NCBI RefSeq assembly: GCF_003838195.1 | Contig: NZ_RCBY01000052.1 | Coordinates: 1-39,468, forward strand | DNA: 39,468 bases | DNA from: Okeania hirsuta | GTDB lineage: Bacteria; Cyanobacteriota; Cyanobacteriia; Cyanobacteriales; Microcoleaceae | Reading direction: 5' to 3' | Part shown: positions 7,532 through 15,081 of the stretch, in pieces | How the letters are laid out: each line of letters opens with the position of its first letter | Numbering within the stretch: position 1 is the stretch's first letter | Made by a program: the position numbers and the translations under genes | The notes under the pieces: model-generated | What the model was told of the DNA's origin: nothing | Seen by the model: only the letters and a program-made list of their open reading frames with translations | The model's database searches: none

Positions 7532-9109
7532 ATGGCTTTAGAAACTGCCGTAAATGAAACAGTTATTGAGCAAAATATAGAACAATTTCTGTTAGTTCTT
7601 TCTGTCTCTCTGAGTGTGGCTACTTTCTCACGAGTTTTTAGTTGGTTCCGTAGAATTCCCTTTACTTTATTATTAGTAATTTTTGGATTAATTCTAGCAT
7701 TCATTGATGTGAGATTAGTCAGTTTATCTCCTGAATTAATCCTCGAAATTTTCTTGCCTCCTTTATTATTTGAGGCTGCTTGGAATTTGAATTGGCGAGA
7801 CTTAAAACGAGATTTAGTTCCAGTGGGATTTTTTGCCATTATTGGTGTAATTATTTCTGTAGTTGGTATTGCTTATGGTTTGAATTTTTTCACCGGAATT
7901 CCCTTAGCGATCGCCTTTCTCGTCGGAGCTAGTTTATCCGCAACAGACCCTATTTCTGTAGTAGCTTTATTAAAAGAATTAGGAGCAAGTAAACGCCTAC
8001 GCACCTTAATGGAAGGAGAAAGTTTATTTAATGATGGGGTGGCGGTTGTTGCCTTTACTTTGCTAGTTGGAATTCCATTAGGAACAGTAGATAAATTTTC
8101 TATTTCGGACTCTCTATTCACTTTTCTTAGTTTTGTTGGCATCGGTGTCGGTATCGGTTGCTTAATTGGTTTTGGCATTTCTTACCTCACCCAACGTTTT
8201 GATTTACCTTTGGTGGAACAGTCACTAACTTTAGTTTCTGCTTATGGTACTTATGTAATAGTAGAAAAATTAGGCGGTTCGGGAGTTATTGGGGTTGTCA
8301 CTGTTGGTTTAATTTTAGGTAACTTCGGTTCCCGCATTGGGATGAACCCCCGCACTCGGTTAATAGTTAGTGAGTTTTGGGAGTTTGTGGCATTTTTTGT
8401 CAACTCCATAGTGTTTCTGTTAATAGGCGATCAAATTCGATATTCAAATCTGGCAGATAATATAGTATTAATAGCAGTTGCTATTGGAGCAGTTCTTGTC
8501 ACGCGAGCAATTTCGGTTTATAGTTTGAGTGCTTTGAGTAATTTGGTAGTCAAGTCAAATATTGGTTTAAAAGAACAAACGTTACTTTGGTGGGGAGGTT
8601 TACGGGGTTCGGTTTCTATTGCTCTGGTGTTGAGTGTACCTGTAGTTTTGCCTGGGCGAGATGAAATTACGGCAGTTGTATTTGGGGTGGTATTGTTTAC
8701 ATTGTTGGTGCAAGGTTTAACAACTCAGTCAATGTTGAAAGTATTGGGTTTAATAGGCGACCAACCGTTGCGTCAGGAATATATGGAAACGACCGCTCGC
8801 CGTGTAGCTTTAAAACGGGTGCTTAATTATGTGTCTGAGTTGGTCAGGTTGCAAGAAATTGACCCAGAATATTATCGCTATCAGGCAGAATTTTTGCAAA
8901 AGGAATTGAAGCAGTTGCAGGAGAAAATTGATAAAATGCAAGCAGAACACTCTCAGTTAGTGGCGCTGGATATGAAGTTATTGCGGGAAGAGTTGGTGGA
9001 TATCGAAGCGGAAACTTATGCTGAGTTTATTCGAGCAGGTAAGTTGAATAGTAATATTTCTCCTCTTTTGGCAGAAGTATTTGAGGAGAAAGAAGAGCAA
9101 GAATCATAA
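7532..9109 (+). CDS. Na+/H+ antiporter, CPA1 family
   Basis: A 525-residue membrane transporter exchanging Na+ (or K+) for protons across the plasma or thylakoid membrane. The Na_H_Exchanger domain covers about residues 20-405 with roughly 12 helices. It shows FLVGASLSATDPISVVALL (the ATDP ion-site motif) and then EGESLFNDGVAVVAF (the ND motif), both diagnostic of CPA1, and an Arg-containing WWGGLRGSVSIAL near the end of the domain. The cytosolic tail includes a coiled coil at about residues 445-485 (QAEFLQKELKQLQEKIDK). Length resembles cyanobacterial NhaS/NhaP proteins, but the paralogue is not assigned. AGGGG precedes the ATG at good spacing. Confidence 0.93.
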   Translation: MALETAVNETVIEQNIEQFLLVLSVSLSVATFSRVFSWFRRIPFTLLLVIFGLILAFIDVRLVSLSPELILEIFLPPLLFEAAWNLNWRDLKRDLVPVGFFAIIGVIISVVGIAYGLNFFTGIPLAIAFLVGASLSATDPISVVALLKELGASKRLRTLMEGESLFNDGVAVVAFTLLVGIPLGTVDKFSISDSLFTFLSFVGIGVGIGCLIGFGISYLTQRFDLPLVEQSLTLVSAYGTYVIVEKLGGSGVIGVVTVGLILGNFGSRIGMNPRTRLIVSEFWEFVAFFVNSIVFLLIGDQIRYSNLADNIVLIAVAIGAVLVTRAISVYSLSALSNLVVKSNIGLKEQTLLWWGGLRGSVSIALVLSVPVVLPGRDEITAVVFGVVLFTLLVQGLTTQSMLKVLGLIGDQPLRQEYMETTARRVALKRVLNYVSELVRLQEIDPEYYRYQAEFLQKELKQLQEKIDKMQAEHSQLVALDMKLLREELVDIEAETYAEFIRAGKLNSNISPLLAEVFEEKEEQES

Positions 9110-9200
9110 ATAGGAATGGAGTAGAAGCAATTCATGTTTGTGCAGCATTCCACAGGAAATTTTCCCTATGGTTTCTTGATTTTTAAATGCTAAGGGTATA

Positions 9201-9216
9201 AAGAGCGATCGCTCTT
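9201..9216. other. Extended HIP1 palindrome
   Basis: AAGAGCGATCGCTCTT is a perfect 16-bp palindrome around a HIP1 octamer, 92 bp after the antiporter stop. HIP1 is typical of cyanobacterial genomes. It might act as a weak bidirectional terminator, but it has no loop. Confidence 0.6.
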
Positions 9217-9281
9217 GTTGTAATTATAGCACTTCCTGCTGCCCGTGAGGTACATATCGTGAGGTACATATTTTGCAGGTA

Positions 9282-9432
9282 ATATCAAATCCGGTTAAAC
9301 AGCCATAGAATGGTTAAGTTAGGAGTCCTCAGGAGTCAGGAGTCAGGAGTCAGGAGGAGAAAGAATTACAAAGATAAACGTAGTTATGGCGATTGAAGAT
9401 TTTTTTTATGTCCAATTAAACGGATTTGATAT
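9282..9432. repeat. MITE-like element, TIR ATATCAAATCCG
   Basis: 151 bp bounded by ATATCAAATCCGGTTAAAC and AATTAAACGGATTTGATAT. The core contains a CAGGAGT heptamer array (9329-9356). A relative with the same ends is at 14677-14819. Confidence 0.7.
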
Positions 9433-9433
9433 A

Positions 9434-9734
9434 ATATCATGTCCGCTTAAATACTTATGCTTTGGTGCAAGGAAGGCAGAGGGCAGCTATGCTGCTATGC
9501 TGTTTGCGTAGCATTCCGTAGGAAAGAGTTTCTTTCAATTAGACATCTGGTAAAAATCAAAAATAAAATCAATTCTTATCCATAAATTATCAATTATTTC
9601 TCCCTGTTGCCTCTCTTGGTCAGCATTCCCTTGCGACTAGCGTCGTCGCGGGGTCTGACCGCTGTTGCCTCTTTTCTGGAGATGTCTATTGAAACTTAGT
9701 TCTATACACGCTCCGATGCTACCGGACATGATAT
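9434..9734. repeat. Nested MITE composite, outer TIR ATATCATGTCCG
   Basis: The outer element starts ATATCATGTCCG and ends CGGACATGATAT. Inside it lies a complete TAGACATCTSS-type element (9540-9688), and inside that a 51-bp GC-rich module (9613-9663: 19-nt unit plus one 32-nt unit) flanked by exact GTTGCCT heptamers at 9606-9612 and 9664-9670. Other ATATCATGTCC ends are at 29743-30159, 35322 and 36706. This composite directly abuts the preceding element. Confidence 0.7.
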
Positions 9735-9783
9735 AAGTCCCCACACAGCAAGAGTTTGACTATTCATGCCTTGTACATCATTA

Positions 9784-10230
9784 CTATTTATTCGCATTCT
9801 GCTTATTTCTATGACTAGCAATACGAGCTGCTCCACTATCCACAGGACCACCAGCAATAGGAATCACCTGATATTTGCGCTCTTGTTCTAAATTTTTTAG
9901 TTTAGTATAATCAACCCAGTGAATACAATTTACAGGACAAGTGTCGATCGCTTCTTGGATTAATTCTTCAGAGTCCCCATCTTGCTGAAAAACCCGCGCT
10001 CGCCCATGATCTGGTTCAAGATAAAAAGTATTATGGGCAACATGAGCGCAGTGTTTACAACCGATACAGGTAATTTCATCAACGTAAACTCCTTTTTGTC
10101 GCAACATTCCACCAAGTTCGGGTTCAAAACCTGAACGTTCGGGAGTATTCCGTAACACTCCACCAAGTTCGGGTTCAAAACCTGAACGTTCTGTGTTAGA
10201 CTCAGGAGATGATGAAGAAAAATCTAGCAT
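9784..10230 (-). CDS. 4Fe-4S ferredoxin-family protein with duplicated N-terminal motif
   Basis: A 148-residue electron carrier-like protein. The ferredoxin core has C55, C58 and C61 (CIGCKHC) plus C98 and C102 (CPVNC), enough for one 4Fe-4S cluster. The N-terminus repeats ERSGFEPELGG twice (residues about 14-24 and 31-41), a feature I recall from cyanobacterial homologues. The tail is basic and disordered. In other cyanobacteria this gene follows DUF2997 and ycf35 genes; here iscB lies between ycf35 and it. Only 23 bp separate the iscB stop from its ATG, with GAGG as ribosome-binding site, so it probably depends on transcription passing through iscB. Electron partner unknown. Confidence 0.88.
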   Translation of the reverse strand: MLDFSSSSPESNTERSGFEPELGGVLRNTPERSGFEPELGGMLRQKGVYVDEITCIGCKHCAHVAHNTFYLEPDHGRARVFQQDGDSEELIQEAIDTCPVNCIHWVDYTKLKNLEQERKYQVIPIAGGPVDSGAARIASHRNKQNANK

Positions 10231-10253
10231 TAGACCTCTTAGAAAAAATATAC

Positions 10254-11534
10254 TTAAAACGAGTAATTGTATCCATCTCGTCTATGGACAGGTTGGATAT
10301 GGTTTCGAGATACAGACAAGATTTTATCCCCCTGTCGGATATCAAAATTGCCTTTGCTTCTGACAGTTTTAATCCTGACTCCTTTTAAACCAGCATTTTT
10401 GCCTTTGACCACATTGATAATATCCCCTGTTTTCCAGCCTGGTACAGGTTTTTTTGCTTTGTAACCAATTCTTGGAAAACCGTATTTATCCATTTGAACC
10501 ATTTGTCGGCAACCATGTCCCATTGCTGTGACGACTAGGGGTTGATTCGTAAGTATTGTTAACTTTTCAACTTCACCAATACAAGCAGCATCTATCCAGT
10601 GTTCTTTTGGTAAATTCAACCGACGACGGTTATATTTAGTACCAGCACCACTACCAGTAATCACAGGCAGACCTGTTGCTGTTAAAGTTTCAAAGATTTG
10701 AGTGCGAGTTGAGTTAACCGCAGCAGCATCTTTTAATGGGGTTTTGGCAACCTTTAGAACATGAGCTAGTATAGATGGTTTATTTTCCAGAAATTCCCGA
10801 ATATCCATCGCGCCCTTATTTTGGTTGCATTGATGACAAGCTATAGCTAAATTAGATACCCTATTACTACCACCCTTTGACCGTGGAACTATATGTTCAA
10901 TTTCTAAAGGCGTATCTGTTGCTCCACAATAAGCACACGATCGACCCCATTTCTCTAATAGATACTCCCGGACATCATAACCAAATAGTTCCCCTTTTTG
11001 ATATTCAACTCCTGAAATTTCTGGGTTCTGTATTTTCTGGGTGTCAAACTTGACCAATTCTATAGCTAAACTACTTACCGGGCTTAGTTTACACAGTCTA
11101 TTCACCCAAGTTTCTACAGTCAAAACCCGATGCCTTAAACTTGGTGGCAGCCATCCTTTTTTTCGTTTGCGGTTGAAAAATCTGCACTTACGGTAGCGAG
11201 TTTTTCGGTAACGACGACCTCGGCGAAGAGTTCGTCGTCGCTCTAAAGCATTTTTGATTTGCTGGCCACGATGGACTAAAACCATTGCAAAGATAACTTC
11301 TTCACTTTGAGTTACTAAAGCAAAGCCTGTTTGTTTGGAACCAGGGTCAATTTTTAATTGCAAGCCTTGAAAATCAAGAGCTACCAATTTCTTCAGAATT
11401 ATTGTGAAAGGGTAGCGCTTAAAAACTTTGGCTTTGCCTGCTTTTAACAATGACCTCGCCATGGCTGGTTTGCATGGTGCTAAGGGTTTTTTCTTGGCGT
11501 CAAGTACGAACACATAATTGGTTGAATTGGACAT
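10254..11534 (-). CDS. iscB: IscB RNA-guided HNH/RuvC nuclease
   Basis: A 426-residue transposon-associated nuclease of the family ancestral to Cas9, which uses an omegaRNA to cut DNA. Domain order from the chosen ATG: PLMP domain (about 1-55, here PLAPCKPAMAR rather than PLMP), RuvC-I (KIDPGSKQTG, D63), Arg-rich bridge helix (about 97-128), RuvC-II (AIELVKFD, E159), HNH (C200/C203, H214 in EIEHIVPRSKGG, C233/C236), RuvC-III (H312, D315 in EHWIDAACIG) and a C-terminal target-adjacent-motif-interacting region. All catalytic residues are present, so it looks functional. The frame is open to 11603, but those 23 codons lie in the omegaRNA. AGGAGG about 10 nt before the ATG at 11534, and the family start MSN..YVFVLD, fix the start. 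No TnpA is nearby. Confidence 0.95.
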   Translation of the reverse strand: MSNSTNYVFVLDAKKKPLAPCKPAMARSLLKAGKAKVFKRYPFTIILKKLVALDFQGLQLKIDPGSKQTGFALVTQSEEVIFAMVLVHRGQQIKNALERRRTLRRGRRYRKTRYRKCRFFNRKRKKGWLPPSLRHRVLTVETWVNRLCKLSPVSSLAIELVKFDTQKIQNPEISGVEYQKGELFGYDVREYLLEKWGRSCAYCGATDTPLEIEHIVPRSKGGSNRVSNLAIACHQCNQNKGAMDIREFLENKPSILAHVLKVAKTPLKDAAAVNSTRTQIFETLTATGLPVITGSGAGTKYNRRRLNLPKEHWIDAACIGEVEKLTILTNQPLVVTAMGHGCRQMVQMDKYGFPRIGYKAKKPVPGWKTGDIINVVKGKNAGLKGVRIKTVRSKGNFDIRQGDKILSVSRNHIQPVHRRDGYNYSF

Positions 11535-11700
11535 TGTTGCGTCCCTCCTACTCTCGTGTAAAGTTGGCCTCGCCCGGTTATTGAAGCTTTTTACGTTCGG
11601 CACACTAGCTTTTCAAATCTCTTTGCCTGTTTAATGCCGAACAATAGAGGTCGGAACTGGCGGAGCATTCCGACGTATTGTGACTAAAATAACGTTTACT
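11535..11700 (-). ncRNA. omegaRNA (HEARO RNA) of IscB
   Basis: The DNA immediately upstream of iscB has the structure expected of HEARO/omegaRNA, read on the minus strand. Hairpin 1: an ACAATA/TATTGT outer helix (11641-11646 with 11676-11681) and a GTCGGAA/TTCCGAC inner helix (11650-11656 with 11668-11674) closing a TGCTCCGCCAG loop. Hairpin 2: an 8-bp perfect stem GTTCGGCA/TGCCGAAC (11595-11602 with 11635-11642); the two outer helices share 2 nt. A conserved-looking 3' part follows, with GGGCGAGGCCAACTTTACAC and ending GGGACGCAACA directly before the ATG. The guide should be at the 5' end, near or beyond 11700. The exact 5' end is not determined. Confidence 0.85.
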
Positions 11701-11715
11701 TGAAGAAAGTGGGCT

Positions 11716-11770
11716 GGACTAACCATTTAAACACAAAATTTGCGTTTTGATTAGATTTGTGGTTAAGTCC
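11716..11770 (-). other. Hairpin overlapping the ycf35 stop, possible guide/boundary region
   Basis: On the minus strand GGACTTAACCA (11760-11770, containing the ycf35 TAA) pairs with TGGTTAGTCC (11716-11725) apart from one bulged base; the loop is A/T-rich. It may be the original ycf35 3' hairpin, the left end of the iscB element, or both. No U-tract follows, so it is not a standard terminator. The omegaRNA guide would be expected around here. Confidence 0.5.
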
Positions 11771-12146
11771 AACGTTGAACAACTAGACGAATAGAGCCAT
11801 CTTTGTTTTTTTGCTGTTCGGTAACTTGAAATCCTTGTTTAGTAGTTTCATTAACTACAGTGCTGTAAGCATAACTCTGAGTCACCATACTTATAAACCG
11901 ATCGACAGACCATGCTTGTTGCCAAAATTGTAGATCCGCTACCAATTCATATTCATTGCCATTCCAAGCAAACCCCAGGTCATACCCATTATTCTGTTCT
12001 ACAACTACTTCAGCAGTGCTAGTTTGTCCACGATAACCACGGACTTCTGTAGGACCAGATTTCCAGTCAATACCTAAATCTGTGAGAGCGGACTGCAAAG
12101 ACTTCAAGTTACGAATTTGAGTTTTGATTTGACTAAAGTGTGACAT
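11763..12146 (-). CDS. ycf35: Ycf35 (DUF1257) protein
   Basis: A 127-residue protein of the DUF1257 family, conserved in cyanobacteria and red-lineage plastids, of unknown function. Diagnostic segments are MSHFSQIKTQIRNLKSLQSA at the start, VRGYRGQTSTAEVVV in the middle and the WSVDRFISMVTQSYAY region near the C-terminus. Length is normal. It is in the same direction as DUF2997 (47 bp upstream) and the ferredoxin gene, the usual cyanobacterial neighbours, which suggests one functional unit, perhaps redox-related. The stop codon is part of the hairpin next to the iscB element. Confidence 0.92.
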   Translation of the reverse strand: MSHFSQIKTQIRNLKSLQSALTDLGIDWKSGPTEVRGYRGQTSTAEVVVEQNNGYDLGFAWNGNEYELVADLQFWQQAWSVDRFISMVTQSYAYSTVVNETTKQGFQVTEQQKNKDGSIRLVVQRWT

Positions 12147-12193
12147 AGTTTTTTTAAAAGAAATAAATGGAACTCAACAAAAAAAAAAGAATT

Positions 12194-12412
12194 TTACCAG
12201 TTGCAAAAAGAAGAAACTTGCGTTGTAGCAGTCTCAGACTGATGCTGCTGTTGAGCAAAGTATTCAGAAGTTGATTCTTGAGTGAGAATAATTCCTAATT
12301 CTTCTTCTATTGCCTTAGTTACTTCTGTACAGGATGTACCGACAATGCCAGTAACTTTTTCCTGTACTCGACCATCTGGATAAATGATGAACTCTAAAGT
12401 TTCCATGTTCAT
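12194..12412 (-). CDS. DUF2997 protein
   Basis: A 72-residue protein beginning with a beta-hairpin-like METLEFIIYPDGRVQEKVTG, then C/T-rich CTEVTKAIEEELG, the pattern of DUF2997. It has a glutamine- and threonine-rich tail ending in CNW. Normally encoded beside ycf35 and a ferredoxin in cyanobacteria, as here; function unknown. It is probably the first gene of the operon, whose promoter would be in 12413-12600. A second in-frame ATG lies two codons downstream of the first. Confidence 0.85.
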   Translation of the reverse strand: MNMETLEFIIYPDGRVQEKVTGIVGTSCTEVTKAIEEELGIILTQESTSEYFAQQQHQSETATTQVSSFCNW

Positions 12413-13574
12413 AGCTAAATATTATGAACAACAGTTGTAGGACTATATGCTGACACCAATTGTTTGAAAGTGATGTCTGCTGATATTGCTTCTGAGTTAA
12501 ATGACTTTTTTTTAATCTAAATCAATTTTTACTAATTGATAGATTACGAGTCATTCCTTAACAAAAGTTAATATAATCTGAAGCAATAAATCAGTTATTT
12601 GTTAAGTTTGACGTATATTCCTCAAACCGTCAACATATTGGACCAAGTTATAGAAGTGACCTTGGTAGATAAGTAGTTGATAGGTAGTTATATAGAATTT
12701 AAACTTTTAAATTATTTTAATATTTAAGCTCAAGGTTATTGACAAATATCACCTAAGCTGTTATGTCTAGACATTCGATCCCTACTATCTTTACTGTTCT
12801 AATCAATATTTTTAGATTTGTGGGTCAATTATTGCTTTTCAAGTTGAAGAAGGAAGAAGAAAGAAGAAAGAAGAAAGAAGAAAGAAGAAAGGAAGAAAAA
12901 GGAAAAAATGGATGGGGAATCAAGCCACAACAAGTTTGTAAACACCGTATAGACGGTAGGGTATTAAACCCAAAATCAAAAGATAATTGGATAAATGTTC
13001 AAAATTATTGTGATGGTAAACTTAAGAATTTAAAGGCACAAAATAGAAGGAAAGAAGTTTTTTTGTGTTTTCTTAGTTGAGATAAATAGTTAAAATAAAA
13101 TACAGATTATCATGTAGATTTAACTGACATAAATTACTGCATAAAAATTAATAATCAATCGTCATGAATTTCAAAATCAACTCTGTAATATATGGAATAG
13201 TTTTGATTTATTATCGCCTTGAGTCAAACTATTAATTATTTACTTTCATTCAATTATCAATAATTACCCTATTTTTTATATATTTTTTCACCAATAATCA
13301 AATTAAAAATATTATATATTAATATCTTTGGTTATAATTTTTCCCATTATTATAGTTAAACTAATTTGTCTCTTTTTTAATAGAGCGTTTCTCAAGTTAT
13401 TGAGGTACAACTGTTTTTCTTCTTTTCCATTCCCTGTTTCCCGTAAGTAGGGGCGAACGGCCGTTTGCTTCGCATAACTATCGTTAACGCCCCTACTCCG
13501 TACTCCCTAAAACAGTTTTCCACAGTGATGCCCCATAACCGATAATAAAAGTCTGTCCAATTAAATTAAACGCT
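12413..13574. other. Long intergenic region with GAAGAAA array and palindromic repeat
   Basis: 1.16 kb without a convincing gene. It holds the putative promoter region of the DUF2997 operon, a GAAGAAA heptamer array (about 12852-12892), an AT-rich stretch (13200-13380), a TGAGGTACAACTG element end near 13401, and an inverted GTAGGGGCGAACGG...AACGCCCCTAC segment (about 13447-13496). The 105-codon plus-strand frame at 12763 is mostly a translation of the heptamer array and I do not call it. Confidence 0.6.
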
Positions 13575-14588
13575 ATGAACATAATGCAAAATACAAATTC
13601 AAAAAATCAAATTCATGTAGGTGTTTTAGGTTTCGGTGGCCTGGGTCAAGCTGCAGCTAGGGTACTTGCTCCCAAACAAGAAATGCTCTGGGTTGCTGCT
13701 GCTGACCAAAAAGGTTATGCCTACAATACTCAAGGATTAAATCCCGACCAATGTATGACCATGTACAATACTCAGGGGTCTTTAGGCCATTTAGAATCTG
13801 GTGGCGTTTTAAGTAATCAAAGTATTGAAGAACTAATCAAAGTTGCTGATACTGTAGATGGTTATTTTCTGGCCTTACCAAACTTGCCTAATACTTTTAT
13901 GGCAAATGTTGCTAAACAATTTATTGCTGCTGGTTGGCAGGGAGTATTAGTAGATGCCATTAAGCGTACCAGTGCCGTCGAACAATTATTGGCCCTTCAA
14001 GATGAGCTACAAGCTGCGGGTATTACTTATATGACTGGTTGTGGCGCAACTCCTGGTTTATTAACCGCAGCAGCAACTATAGCAGCTCAGAGTTATGCAG
14101 AAATTCATAGCGTGACAATTACTTTTGGAGTAGGTATTGCTAATTGGGAAGCTTACCGCGCCACAATTCGTGAAGATATTGGCCATTTACCGGGATATGA
14201 TGTGGAAAAAGCTAAGGCCATGACTGATGCTGAGGTGGCAGCTTTGTTGGAAGAGACAAATGGTCTGTTGAAGTTGGAGAATATGGAACACGCTGACGAT
14301 ATTATGTTGGAGTTGGCGGGAATTTGCGATCGCGATCGAGTTACAGTAGGAGGTATTGTTGATACTCGCAACCCGAAAAAACCTTTAAGTACAAATGTTC
14401 AGGTTACAGGCCGGACTTTTGAAGGTAAAATCTCTACTCATACTTTTACATTGGGGGATGAAACTAGCATGGCGGCTAATGTTTGCGGTCCGGCATTTGG
14501 TTATTTGAAGGCAGGAGTAGATTTATATCGCAGAGGTATTTATGGTTTATTTACTGCTGCTGAAGTTATGCCAAAGTTTGTCCGGTAG
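13575..14588 (+). CDS. Saccharopine dehydrogenase-like oxidoreductase
   Basis: A 337-residue NAD(P)-binding protein. The Rossmann motif is [18 protein letters not shown] at about residues 15-32. Later segments include [18 protein letters not shown], typical of the saccharopine dehydrogenase-like proteins found in cyanobacteria and plants. The physiological substrate is unknown; lysine metabolism should not be assumed. The ATG at 13575 is used, but an ATG four codons downstream (13584 region) is equally possible because neither has a clear Shine-Dalgarno. A doubled GCGATCGCGATCG overlap of HIP1-like sites lies near 14326. Isolated gene. Confidence 0.82.
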   Translation: MNIMQNTNSKNQIHVGVLGFGGLGQAAARVLAPKQEMLWVAAADQKGYAYNTQGLNPDQCMTMYNTQGSLGHLESGGVLSNQSIEELIKVADTVDGYFLALPNLPNTFMANVAKQFIAAGWQGVLVDAIKRTSAVEQLLALQDELQAAGITYMTGCGATPGLLTAAATIAAQSYAEIHSVTITFGVGIANWEAYRATIREDIGHLPGYDVEKAKAMTDAEVAALLEETNGLLKLENMEHADDIMLELAGICDRDRVTVGGIVDTRNPKKPLSTNVQVTGRTFEGKISTHTFTLGDETSMAANVCGPAFGYLKAGVDLYRRGIYGLFTAAEVMPKFVR

Positions 14589-14676
14589 TGGTTTGTTTGT
14601 TGAATGGGGATAGTGTGAGCGTCTCGTTCACGCACGAGACTCACGAGAGCGTCTCATTCACCCACGAGAACGTCTG

Positions 14677-14819
14677 ATATCAAATCCGTTGACTTCGGAG
14701 TACAATAATAATTCCGTCAATCGTCATAAAATGGGTAGGGGCGAATGGCCATTCGCCCCTACAATATGAATTTTTATCTTTGAAATGCTGAATAACACTG
14801 ATGCTACCGGATTTAATAT
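14677..14819. repeat. MITE-like element with 28-bp perfect palindrome core
   Basis: Ends are ATATCAAATCCG and CGGATTTAATAT. At 14735-14762 lies a perfect 28-bp palindrome whose half is GTAGGGGCGAATGG. The GTAGGGGCGAA half-site recurs at many intergenic places (for example 3134, 13447, 20830, 22353, 22604, 22815). Just before the element, 14617-14672 carries a degenerate GAGCGTCTC.TTCAC.CACGAG repeat. Confidence 0.7.
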
Positions 14820-14903
14820 TACTTACCCCCGATAGCATTTCATTCACCCACGGGAGCATCCTGTTCCCACTGCTAGGGAAAATTCCCCCATCCTAATTTA
14901 CTT

Positions 14904-15016
14904 AGGACTTACGCATGAACGCTATTGGTAGGGTGTGTTTCCGCGCTTGAGCGGACATGAAAAGCGCGCTTAGTAACGCACCAAGACTCTATATATAGTG
15001 CCTTTGCGTAAGTCCT
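14904..15016. repeat. MITE-like element, TIR AGGACTTACGCA, copy 2
   Basis: 113 bp with perfect 12-bp inverted ends AGGACTTACGCA and TGCGTAAGTCCT. The core differs from copies 1 and 3 and includes GGTAGGGTGTGTTTCCGCGC. Confidence 0.8.
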
Positions 15017-15081
15017 GTTACTGTTAATCAACCTTGTGCATTGCTTACTGATTTATAACTAATATTCAATCAAAACTAAAA

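Noticed and set aside
11535-11603. N-terminal 23-codon extension of iscB
   Set aside because: It overlaps the omegaRNA 3' part, the family starts at MSN..YVFVLD, and AGGAGG precedes the ATG at 11534.
12763-13080. 105-codon plus-strand frame with Lys/Glu/Arg-rich stretch
   Set aside because: The charged stretch is a translation of the GAAGAAA heptamer array; no ribosome-binding site and no recognisable domain.
14735-14762. 28-bp perfect palindrome as a protein operator
   Set aside because: Its half-site recurs in many spacers and sits in a MITE-like element, so a repeat origin is more likely than a specific operator.
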